This document shows, in pieces, positions 1 to 12,395 of a stretch of DNA of 64,000 nt. The stretch is from positions 330,219 through 394,218 of the forward strand of contig WBMV01004350.1 of assembly GCA_013396655.1 (NCBI GenBank), in the 5' to 3' direction. The notes beneath the pieces were generated by a model that was not told the origin of the DNA, made no database searches, and saw nothing but the letters and a program-made list of their open reading frames with translations. The stretch comes from Campylorhamphus procurvoides. Its lineage: Eukaryota; Chordata; Aves; Passeriformes; Dendrocolaptidae. Within the stretch, counting starts at the first letter, position 1; every line of letters begins with the position of its first letter. Position numbers and translations under genes: made by a program.

Positions 1-867
1 AAAACAGAAAAGACAGACTGGTCTTTGGTATCTACCTAAGAAATTTATCTGCATTACACAGTTAAAAGAAACTAATCAATGCAACAAAGGAGATGAGGCA
101 TAATTTTCCTTTCCTTGTAGTGCTATGGGCCTCTTAGGAGCACAAACATACTTACACTTTTATTTGATGCAAATACTGGTTGGCTAATTTGGAAATTGAG
201 ACGTTCAGGGCACAGAGCAATGATTATGAGGAAAATCACCTTATACAGAATACTTTACAAGTATGATAAAGTACAGGCCAGTAGTAACTGCTTGAAGGAA
301 ATGTCCATAGTTGTGGTAGCTTATTTTCCTGGGGAAAGAGGAAGGCACCACCAGATGTAGTCCAAACAAGTTTTTTCTTCCCCAGTTTCTGGAAGCCTCT
401 TTTCTCTAAACTCAGCTTGAAAGAACCTGGACGGGAGGCTTTTATTTTTAAGCTGCCAGCATGTACATGCTATTATCTACACGCTTTCCAACTCCGGACA
501 ACAAATACCAGACGGCCGGATTTTCCAGCTGTACGCAGCTGGCAACTCCTGCAGGGCCCCAGTAGATGGCAACATTGACCTGAGTGTCCCAGAACGCCCC
601 ACCGCCTCCCCTGAGCCCCGGACCCGCCTGCCTGGGACCTGCAGTCCCTTCAGGGGGCTTGGAGTGACGCCTATAGCTTCTTTCTGTGTGCTGCCCGAGC
701 CTCCGGGAGTTTGGGTCATTTGCCGCCTGAACGTGCAGGGGCGTGATTCCAGTTGCGTGATATACCAAACATAATATACGATCAGGGAAACAGTAAAAAG
801 AGGGGGGAAAAAAACCATAGGAATCAACTTTCTGAAAGAAAAGTACGTTCAAACTTTCAGCAGAACT
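1..867. other. intergenic, with a GC-rich patch at about 480-760
   Basis: No recognised exon. The patch at 480-760 is richer in GC and CpG than its surroundings and yields open frames in several registers, none of which resembles a known protein. Confidence 0.6.
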
Positions 868-1138
868 ATAGAATCATAGAATTGTTTGGGTTGGAAGGGG
901 CATTTCGTCCAAGCCCATTGCAATGAGCAGGGACATCTTCAAATAGCCCAGGTTGTTCAGAGCCTTGTCCAGCCTGATCACGAATGTTTCCAGGGATGGG
1001 GCATCCACCACCTCTCTGGGCAACACGTTCCAGTGTTTCATCACCCTCATTTTCATAAACTTCTTCCTTATATCTAGTCTAAACTGATCGCCCTTCCATT
1101 TCAAACAATTACCCGTTGTCTGTCTCAACAGGCCCTGC
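868..1138 (-). mobile_element. CR1 LINE 3' fragment
   Basis: Opens with the reverse complement of the CR1 3' end (ATAGAATCATAGAATTG, TTTGGGTTGGAAGG). The minus-strand frame carries the end of the CR1 ORF2 (DIRKKFMKMRVMKHWNVLPR). 5'-truncated, as most avian CR1 copies are. Confidence 0.9.
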
Positions 1139-4100
1139 TAAGAAGTTTGAATATATGGTGTATTTTCAACTGCATAAAATTACTGCCTCTGGCACTACAG
1201 AATTATAGCTGTCATACTAGTGCATGCCACTGTCCTGCAAATGACATAATGGTACTTGAAGTAAAAGCAAACTTATTTTAGTTATCAGCAGGGCATGAGC
1301 TGAGACCCACCTGTGTCAAACTGCACCCTGATGGAGTAAACACTAGAGGTGAGCAGTAACCATAAGAAAACATTGAGAGTATCCCACAACACTCACTATA
1401 AATGCTTTTTCAAAAGATGTCTTTTGACATAGCACATATTTGCATATGCCATTATGGAAGTACATACTGTTGAATATCATCCCTCTAATGTCTTAGTTCA
1501 CAGTCAACTCTCATTTGACTCACAAGTGAATATCCTATACTGATATGGACCAAACAGCTCCTCACCAGCCTTCCTCTGCAGATTCTCACCTGGTAGCCAT
1601 TGAAAACAACAAGCACTGTAGCAAAGGAATGGCAAAATATCACACCTAAGAATCTCATTTCCCTTAGGTTGTAGTAGGGGTTTTTTTAAGGCTGCCTTCA
1701 GCATTTTAGGCTAGTCAAATTTTTCTGTTGCCCACAGAGAAATAAACAAAGAATAAAAATAAACAAATTAAACATACCACTACAGTAACCACAACTGATG
1801 TCAGAATCCATTCTCTTACCAGCTAAACCAACAGAGAAACTCTCTTGGCATCTAGTTACTGAACAGGGAGTTTCAGGTCTTGGGCAACAGAATCATTTCC
1901 TTGCTACTTGATCAGAAATCCTAAAATACACCACTGTCAGTTACCGGGTAACCTGCCATAATGTGATTACTTGATCCATCAGGGTTTGTTTCATCATACC
2001 TTCCTCATCATCCTCACTAAATGCTCATTTGCCATTTATCCTCTTCTCTTTGCCATCTTTGATAGTCCCCTCCTGTGGTTATTCTGACCAAAAACAAATT
2101 AGTGCCAAATAAAGAGAGTCTCTGAACTGTGACAATGGCTTCCTTCTGGTGTGCCTCTGCCAATATATAATTCAGACCCTGCTAAAACATGTCCAATTCA
2201 AGCTTCTATTTCAGCATGTACGTTTTAATTCATAAGTACTTTTCATTTTGCTACTAAGAAGCAATAACACAGGCTAACATACTACTTCAGAATATAAAGA
2301 ACTAGTGTGAGCACTGTGTTTCCAAGGCTTTGAGTAACTGACTCAATGCATGTGCCTGGGTTTCTACCACTAGGTATGAAACTCGAGGTTAACTACAGCC
2401 AATAAGCAGAATGAAGCTAGAATATAGCTGGCCGTAATACACTTTCCCACACTACACATACTTAAATACTAAGATCCTTCTGGTTCTCAGACATCTCCAG
2501 TAAGCTGGAGTGGAGGCTGTGCATACTTACTGACAGATACACTCTTCTGCTATACAGACAGAATGGGACAGCCAAAATTCTACAGGCTGCACCAGCAAAC
2601 CACAAAGATGTCATCCTAAACAACTTTAAAATGCTGCTGAAATGCAAGGCTTCTTGTGCCATGTGCAATGCATTAGTGTATCAGGGACATCCATACTAGG
2701 TAGGCACGTCCCACTCATGACATGGGCAACAGCTGGAGGTCTGGAGGGGTGGCCTGTGGCAGTACAACAACTCCGATTACTCACATATATGCAAGACTTG
2801 CCCAAAGTTTTGATACAAAGAAGTAAACTATGTTAATTGGTCTGTGGCACATTTGAAAACACACAGAATTGTACTGGGACATCAAAGAATCAAAGCATTT
2901 CTTAAGAACACAGACAAAAAAGTTAAAAAAAAAAAGGTTTTAAAAATGTCTCATTAAAACTAGGCTAATTTGCAAGAGGTATGCTACCTGATTGAACAAG
3001 GTGTCTGGTAGACCCTCTCTAAGCTTTAGAAAACAGCAAGTATTCCAGGCAAGCAAAACATGCAGGTTCAGGTTAAACACCTCACGTGCCCTCATTTTTG
3101 AGGTCTGGGTTGGAATGTGTTGTTTAGTGGCAGGGTCATAAAACAGGTCAGTTCTTTGTCCTGCACTGACCTGTTACCTCAGATCTCATTTGAGGAACTA
3201 AAGTATTCATGTATCAGGTACAGAAAAATCCTGGGTTAGTATATTCTATCTGCCAGATGTTTTTCCTTGGTTTATTCTAAATTGTCAGTGGCACAGCATC
3301 TAAATTATCAATAGCTCAGCATCCAACTCTGGCTAAGCCTGATGCCTTTCTGAGCTCACCAAATTTTTAAGTGTAATTCCAAGAAACAGCCCTTTCAAAA
3401 AGCATTTTATGGCAATGCTTCTGAAGTGGTACAAGCTCCCACACCAAAGGTCAAGAGGCAACATAAAACAGTTAACATGCACGTTCACTTGTCCCTCACA
3501 AGTGCTATTTGAGATCAAGTCTGACCACGTCTTTCCTGTTTACAGGTGACTGACACCTTGAAAAAAAAAATAGTTACCGTCTCCCACAAATATCTGGCAT
3601 TACTGGCATTATTCCTATGCAACATTGCTTCTCTCTCACTAGTACAATTAGTTGCTACGAAATCTCAAGAATGCCAGTGATTGATTTTGAAAGTCAGTGA
3701 ATATCTAATGTGTGTCTAATAAGCAGCAAAATGAGGCAGATGTGACAGCAAGCAAAATGACAGTACAATAAAAATGACTGGCATTTAAAAAGAAGCTTCA
3801 TTTTGTTAAAAGAAAACAACAACAAAAACAAAACACATAAGCATAAAGCACCACTACTTCCTCCTCCAGCTTATTTGCAAAACTCATCTCACTGGTTAAA
3901 CACCAAAGCACTGTTCAAGAGGCAAATTGCTCGAAGTGGGAAGAATCCTGCTTTCATTGTAAGCAATACTTTGCTACCAAGGACACGAGCAAACATGCAT
4001 AATCCTGGTGGTTTCCACACTGCAGAAAGGCCTACTGGCACCCGTTGTGCTGAGAAGAGTGGAAGGCAGCCTTGGCACCCACCTCACAGCCCTCACTCTC

Positions 4101-7100
4101 CAAGTACAAGGCAGCACCAGTGCCCAGAGTGAAAAACCACAGCAATAATACATTACAGCACCGACAGTGTTTGGTAAGTGAGAGGGCTAAAGGGAGAGAG
4201 TTAAAATCAGTAGCAGTAATTCCACCCATGCTTGTTCTCCTCTCATTTTTTAAATCCAGAGGATTTTGAAGAATACTGAACAGCAAAGAGACGCAAACCT
4301 TTACAGTTTTGTCACAAGCAGCAAGGGGAAAAAGCATTGATTATGCTACAGTTTCAAATCAATGTACATCCACTCCCAGTTCCCATCAAACGGCCAGAGA
4401 TCTCCTGCCTCAGAGAGGCTGAGGCTGGCAGATGGTGCAGGTGCTCGCATTCTCTAGAGGCAAGATGATGCTGCTGAGACCCGTGTGTGCCATACAAGAT
4501 TTATGAGAGAGAAATGGAACCATGCCACACAGACTGAGGTATTTTGTTGTTGTGCCATGTCCCTAAGCTCCTGTCTACTCTTCTTCACATCAACCTTATT
4601 CTTCTATTTCTCCCTTCCCCACTCCATCTTGCAGCAGCTCCCTGGTGATATCTCATTTGCCTCTTCCCACACAGAGGTTCCCACCAGCACTATTCTGAGA
4701 ATTCAGCAAGCTTCCTGAACCTGAGCTCACAGCTTTAGTCTACAGTGAACATACACAACAGACATACAGATAAGCTTAGATGAAGCATTGTGACTCAGTA
4801 GCTATTCACCTCTTCCCTACCAACACAGCTGTGAAGTTTATTTCTGATCCAACAACAAAGGGGCTAGAAGATAGCAGAGCAAAAGTGCAGAAAGCTAAAA
4901 AAGAAGTAATGAAACTATCGGGAGAAAACTTTCTGGAACAAGACAGTCTAAAACTCCTTTTAAGCTCATGCAACATTCTACCTACAAACTTAAGACTTTG
5001 TATGCATTGTATCTTTTACTGTTGAGTTTACATACCTCCTGCAGCACCAGTCATTAAGCCTTCAGATGGTGAGGAATAAATTCACCAGTGGTTGTTTAAA
5101 GCAGAGAGAACAACCTAAGTAATACCAGGCTGGCCTCACACAAGGGTGAATTACAGTGTGTGTGCAGCATCCTGGCATGTACACAAGGAAAACCAGAAAA
5201 AGTATGCAGCAGATGAAAAACCAAATACACATGCTGGCATATCTTTCTTTCCTTTATGTGACCCAAATCTTATCCCAAATGAGCACAACTGCTGGGAAGT
5301 CATTGTAAAAGTACTGTCAAATCCAAGTTCATATCTGCCCATTTGCGTGCTGATGTTCTTAACTGGCTGTGCTGGATTAATTGCAGACTGTACATAAAAT
5401 ACTGTGTTGAACCCACACAAACCAACACTGCCTTGCATCAACATTGCTTCATCCTTCCGTTAGATGATGCATTTTCTACTTTTTCTAAAAATTTAAACAA
5501 ATATCCACAGAAAGTACACATGTAGTCCCAACTTCAGTACCTTATCTTTTTCCCTGCACAAAAAGATTTTTGTTGTGCAAAAGCACCTTCATCACAGCAC
5601 ATACAAATTAAGACAAGGGCCTGAATCCACAGCAGTCAAAAAAGGGATACACTTGCAGTGAGGCAACACTTGGCATTGCCCCATCTAGTTTTTAGGTATT
5701 CAGCTCACAGAGTAGCATTCACAAATCCAGGCCAGACACCAAAATCCAACAGAGCCTGGGGCTTAAGGGCTGAATATTTGCCCTCCTGCAGGAACATTGA
5801 CTTTTTTCATACTCTGGCTGCAGAGGTGGGGAGGAAACAATTTAAAAATCCCTTAAGAAACAAAGAAGTACTCAAGAAAAACGTTTCTCAAATCTACACT
5901 CAGATGCTGCACTAAACATTATTGTAGTGAATTAGCTATCAATTTAGACATCTGTAAGAGCTGGGTTCCCTCACAAGCAGAAACATTTCACTGTCATCTC
6001 TCTGATGGTGAAAATAGTCATACAAAATGGCAGACTTTGAGTAACAGGGTAGTAGTGGTCACTGCATTCACCTCCTCTGCATGGAGGTGTTCACACCCTC
6101 ATGCCCTCACCTTCCAGAAGAGCACCATAACAACCAGGCTACTGACTACATTGAGGGAGAATATTTAACTTCTCTTCCAAGACTACTAGACGAGGAAAAA
6201 AGAACACACATGAATTAATAACTCTTCCCTAAGACAAGGACAGTGAACCAGTTAGAGAGGAATCCTGCACTTTATTTGCTTCTAAAATTATCACTTTTAA
6301 TTACAGTAATCTGACAAGAATCAGTAACCCACAAATAAATTTTCCCTCTTCCAAATCCTTGTTTCCTGCCTCCTCATGAACACAGTTTCTCATGCACACA
6401 AAGCTGTCCTTGAAAGCCTGAGCTGTTGGTGAAACTGGAATTCCATAAGTCAGATAGGCCAGTTTCACATTAAAAAAAAAAAGGAAAGAAAAGTATTTAC
6501 TACTCACACAGACAAGCAGTAAAAATACCATTCAGGCAACTGTTTAAACTGTGGAAAAAGACCAAATCACACGATTTTTATTTGTTCCCTTCTCACACAG
6601 ACTCCCTGGCAGATGAAACACAAGAAAGCTCCCATTAGTATGCTCAGCAGGTAAAAGCTTGGGTTTGCCAGCCTTTTACCAGGCAACACCGTTGATATCA
6701 ACCAGATCATGTAATGTGCAACCCAACAGGCTGCATAATTAGGCAGGTTCTGGCATTTTCCAGTGGCCAGTGCAGGGAGCTGTTGTAAAACCCATCATTG
6801 TGAGGCATAACAAACTCTTAGTTACACAACTAGGCTGCACAAGGAAGAGCAAATTCTAGGCAGTAAGTGATGTTCAGATCACTTATAAAAAGTCTATACG
6901 AGCACATAAATAAAGGGAGATGGATGAACTACTTCATACCTAACTTCAATGTTTGACCCCACAACCATGGTGTGCATGTGTGTGTGACAGCCTAAGGTGC
7001 TCTTTCTAAAGAGGAGAAAGTGAATGCCACCCTCCCTCCTGCCTTCTCAAAGCAATGGCACTGTATGTACCACCTTGCCTGCCCCAATAGCTGTCAGCAT

Positions 7101-10100
7101 GGGTAGGATTGCCTGGGTGCCAGCACAGAGCTGAGTGAAGAAAGTGGCTCAGCCTGTGGAGCCAGTTTGTCACCTGCTACCCGAGTCAGTCATGGGAGGA
7201 GCTGAGACATCCGTTTACTTTGCTGTTTCACAGGGATCTGCCAGCACTCTCAGCTCAGTCTTCACTTCTGCAAGCTCCAACCGTAAGTCTCCAGGTATTG
7301 CTCCTCCTGGCTGAGCCTTTCCATCCTTTCAGCCTGGCTCTGACCTGAATCTGTATCACTTTCCCAGGCAGCTGAGTACCTATCGCTTTCCCCAAAGCTG
7401 CTGCCTCCAGCTCTAGTCCTTGTTATAACCCCAAACAGAGGCATGAGAGGCTGACAGAGAACACTGTTGGTGTAGGAAAAGTGGTTACTGCAGCCCCTTC
7501 CTGCCTTCTGATCCCAGAAGGCAGCTGCGGTTGATAGCAAAGTTCTCCATGCTTCAAGGCCTTATTTTAAACACACTTCAGAATGAAAAAGCCTTCAGAA
7601 AACCAGAACAAGCAACTTTAAATTTAACAAGGCCTTTGAGAATGTGTGCAGAATAACAAGTTTCCTTTTTAATCCATCATTTGATCAAATACAGAAAAGA
7701 AAAAAAAGGAGAAAAAAGCTGCTATTGGACAAAAAAGTGTAACAAGTTAAATGTCAAATTCTTACTGTAAAGCACAGAGAAGTTACAGCAGTAACAGTAA
7801 GTTACACTAGTAATAGTGCACGGAAATGGGTGCACTTCTTTGTCTTTCCCAAGTTTTTCCTGAGACCAATTGAGCTATTCCTTTTCCCACTGAAATTTCA
7901 AAGGTATATATATTTTTTTTTTACCTGATGCACACACCTGGAACAGAATTTAATCCCCTCTTGATGTGGTTTAATGGTTAAAAAATAGCACCAGAAACTA
8001 GGAGACACCATGCAGTTCTAAATACACAAAATACTTTACCCACTTATACTTTAATCTGGATTAGAACACAGCCAGTCAGTGCTGCAGTACAAATATTTGG
8101 CAATAGCCACAGCCAACTGCCATGCCAGAAATGTATTAGGCAGAAGAAAACTGCTCATCTAATGTAAATTTGATGTCAAAATATATTATCTGTGACTGCA
8201 CATCACACCTCAGCATAGCTTTGTGTGGAAGATAAAACGCTCTGATTTACAACATTATAAATGTTTGCTAAATGCTTAATTGCCCTGTCTTCTTTCAAAG
8301 CGGCACTTTATTATTAGCTTACAGAGTGTGCTATGTAAGGCAGATAATTTTTTCTTAATTCCTTATTGACACCTTAAAAATCTGTATTTTACTAATATTC
8401 CTTTGAATAAGAAGTGTCTGCTTTACCTCAGCATTCAGTGATGAACAGCCACATTCAGCTCCTGGTTACTATGGCAATATTATGTAGGAGGTACAGAAAC
8501 AGTCTGATGCTTTTATCTTCTGCCTTTGTACTCAGAATATGCTCTCCCCCCCTCCTTTAGTTTTTAACAAAACAGCCACAAGGAGGGACGGTGAATCACT
8601 CAGGCAATCAAAATAAAGGTTATTTTATTAACTTTGTTGTTTTATTATCTGAGGATAAATTACAGGTCTATAAATGAGATTTAAACACCAAAGAACTTCA
8701 GATACATTCTTGCAAACTGTTTTCCTTCTTTTCATGATGAAGAAGAACGAAACCAAACCCAACAACTCCCCCCAACCCCCCCCAAAAAAAGCACCCAAAA
8801 AGAAGACTTTGTGACCCACTCTACTTACTACTCAAGCCAAATTGAACCCCTTTGCTGTCTCGCAATATCCAGGTGATGGCAAGAGCAAGGATCAATCACA
8901 CAACTTGCTATTTCCCTTGGAAACAACTAAACCAATCCATGTAGGCACATTTATGAGCATCAGGTGTGATGAAATCCCACATTTTATGTGACCCCATCCA
9001 AAAAGCATGGAAATAGGCTCCTGCGTGATTAACACCACCTCCTTTCTATTCATGTGTTTCTAACTAGCAATGATTTAAGCCCTCTGCCCCACTCCTTTCA
9101 AAGACTTAAAAAAGGGGTGCAGAGTAAACACTTCAGGTGGTCAGTGCAATACTACTAATCTTATTCAGACCTGCTGGGCACAGTCAAGATTTACAGCAAA
9201 CCCTCTCATTTGCATCTACTGAGTCAGCCCGTTGTGGAACTCTCCCTAGTTGTTTGTATCAGTCAAAGCAAACCAGACGAACAAAGGTTTCCAGATCATG
9301 GGATTGGATGGTTTAGGAAACAGGCATGTTAAGCAGCTCAGCCAGCTGAGCCAAGCAGGGAGCCTTGCCACAGCTGGGGATCAGCCAGTGGTGGCACAGC
9401 TGCCTGCAACCAGTTTGCTGAGCCCCTTCTGTTCCGCTTGCAATTTGTATTCATCCACCAGAGGTTAGAGACGCAGTTACTGCCTTAAAATTTCTTTTGA
9501 GATTCATCATTCTGAAGTTAGAAAAAAAATAAAACCACAGGATATTTTTTTCCCCAAAAAATATCAACTCTTCACACACAAGAAGGGTGTGCTTTTAGGG
9601 TCTCTAACTTGATACACTACAGTTCTCCAATTGCTCATTCCTATGAGAGCATCACTCGGCAGATGACTACTTTCTGTAGTCCATGGTTCTACTGCTAACA
9701 CTTCAGTACTGCCCTAGGCAACCCATTTTTCTTTCTCCTTTGTCTGCCCCTAGTCTATAGTTTTGACAGCTACACATTCTCAGTGTATGTTCCTGTGGCT
9801 TTCAGCATTTTTTAAATAACTTGCCAGTGAAGGTAAAGATTCCTGATTGCAAGATTTAAGCCTATGGGTCATTGATTTACTTTTTTTTCAGAAATTTCAT
9901 TAAACCCTTAGAAGTAACTGGCATGTCCCAAATAATCTACAAATTGCAGCATTTTTTCATCTCAAGCAGCGAGAGAACCACTATAGACACATATATTCCA
10001 CAAGAGCTCCAGAAAAAGAAAAGACACCCTGAAGAGTAAACTGTCAGTATGACCCATAAGAAGGTTAGCAACAGGCATGTGAATGCCCTATCTTGCACAG

Positions 10101-11864
10101 TAAGCTTTCTCAAACATGCCAGGAACCAAGAAACACTACAAAAGACACTGTAAGCATCAATATGAATTCAATATTTGCTATTTCACAGTAATTTCCCTCT
10201 GCAATATTGCCAATTTTAAAATAAAGATGTCATGGCAATCATTAACAGTATCTGGGTCAGAATACTGCCCATTTTGACACAATCTTTTTGTAGCCTCACT
10301 GGGAAAAATTAAGAAGCCACGAGATTGAAAGCAATAGATTAATGTTTTCCATGTATTTGTAATTTAAAGGAATCATTTGCTAATGACTTCTTGTGCATTA
10401 TCCCACACATACATCTGCCAAAGCAAATTATTTCTACCCTAAAATGACCTTCATAGAGTCTACACGCAACATTTTCCTCAAAGTTAAAAGAAGTGACTAC
10501 CTATGAACAGAAAAATACCCATTCTCCACATACCACATGGTTGAAACAGTGACTGGTAAAACATACCTTTTATAACAAATACTTAACACCAGGGCATCAC
10601 AGTGGTCCTTTTCAAAGATGCTTCTGCAGAGTGTTTGGGCCTGTCCTGAGAAGAGATTTCAAGCATTGCAAACTGATATGGAGAACGCATGTAAACGTGT
10701 AGGACAACCCATCTGGTCAAAGGCACGAAATTCACTCTCAAGATCTGTTCAGCACTCCACATGGTGATAAAAGAATAAATCCCAACAACACACAGTCCCA
10801 CACAACAGCCTCACAGAAACGTTTATTCAACTGTTGACTCTTTCTGCTTTGAAACTTTGCACTGCAAGGGTGAGGGAGGAAAGGGCAGACCAGTTTAGCT
10901 TGCTATCAGGAACGATATGAGAAGTTTTAATAGTGGTTGCTGCAGGAGGAAAAGCAGGACTGTACTATCTGAGCATGTATTAAAATGGCTGGATCTCTTA
11001 AGATTTTCACATACTAGGCACTAGGCAAATATTTTCAAAGAACATAGCCGTGTTAAAAACAACAACATCAACAAAATACTCATAAAAAACGGGAGAGAAA
11101 ATTAAAGACCTAGCTTCTTAGTGAAAAGTATTGCCAGTTTGCCGGGCTGGGTCGCTGCAGGGGGAGTGGGGCGATGGGTCCCCAAGGCGGCGCGAGCACC
11201 GCTCTGTCCCCGCGGTTCCCCATCCCTCGGGATACCCCTGCCCCTGCAGCCCCACCCCTGTCCATTTGGTTTTTGTCTGCTTCACGCACCGTGCGCCTTT
11301 TCTGCAGAATTATGTCTCTATTTCCTCCTATTTCTGTCCTAGTCCTAAGTAGCCTCTGATGGTTTTTAATTTAAAGCACTGAGAGTTGCTCAGCGCTGTT
11401 CCCACTCGGGTTTTGCTATTCAGAAAATTCGCTAGCAAAGCAAATGCTGTGAATCATTTCCCAGCTCCTCCCTGTGTGACGTACCTGACTGGTTGTTGGG
11501 ACCACGCTGGTGGGCGAAACTCATGAAGCAAAGAGAATGTTTAGGTGGAAAAAAAATTGGAATATCGGATTTTACTACAATTTGCTCTCTCCTGTGCTTA
11601 TTGCTAAGAAGGTAATAGCTTCTGTGGTAGTTTATTTTTATACTTAATTAGGAACTTTTTTCTTTTCATTCAAAGCTCAGCTCTTACCAGCATTTGAAAG
11701 AGTGATGGTGACAGGAAAGATAATGGAAGTATTACATTCCTGTTAGTCAGAGTGCTGAGAGCTGACTATCAGTTGACCCTCACTGAATGGTTCATTTGAT
11801 CAGAAAGTAAAACTAATTTCATGAGAAGAAATAATTCTTAAAGAGTTTTTATTACACATAGCAC
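1139..11864. other. intergenic, gene-poor
   Basis: AT-rich, no homology to known proteins recognised. Contains a C-rich/A-rich stretch at 8750-8800, a possible orphan frame at 7262-7540 (minus) and a small CpG-rich patch at about 11140-11300. No other repeat could be named. Confidence 0.6.
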
Positions 11865-12395
11865 TTCATGGTTTAAGCCCGTCTGGCAACTAAGCACCAC
11901 GCAGCCATTCATTCACCAACCTCCCCACCCCCACCGGCAGAACAGGGAGGACAATCAAAAGTAAAACTTGTAGGTTGAGATAAGAAAAGTTTAATAATTG
12001 AATCAAAAGTAAAATATAATAATAATGATAATAATTTTAAAAAAACCAAAACTACAACCCACAAAACAAACAAATGATGCACAATACAATTGCTCACCAC
12101 TCTACTAATTGATGCCAGACCCTGAACTCAGATCGGCATGATGTTCTATGATATGGAATATCCCTGTAGCCAGTTCGGGTCACCTGTCCTGCCTAGGCTC
12201 CCTCCCAGTTTTTCCTGTGTGTACCTCCTCACCGGCAAAGCATGAGACATAAGGAAAGAGGCCATGACTTAGAATGAACACAACTTAGCAAAAATCCAAA
12301 ATGTCAATGTGTTATCAACATTATTCTCATGATGAATCCAAAACACAGCACTGTACTGAGAAGAAATTAACTCTATCCCAGCTGAAACTAGGACA
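11865..12395 (-). mobile_element. solo LTR of an avian endogenous retrovirus
   Basis: Read on the minus strand it opens TGTCCTAGTTTCAGCTGGGA at 12395 and ends near GGTGCTTAGTTGCCAG and CATGA around 11865. Marked inner landmarks are the ACATTATTCTCATGATGAA stretch, a TAATAATGATAATAA run and AATTGCTCACCAC. I know this pattern as a common avian ERV LTR. No internal gag, pol or env sequence flanks it, so it looks like a solo LTR of about 530 bp. The right end is firm, the left end approximate, and I saw no clear target-site duplication. Confidence 0.75.
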
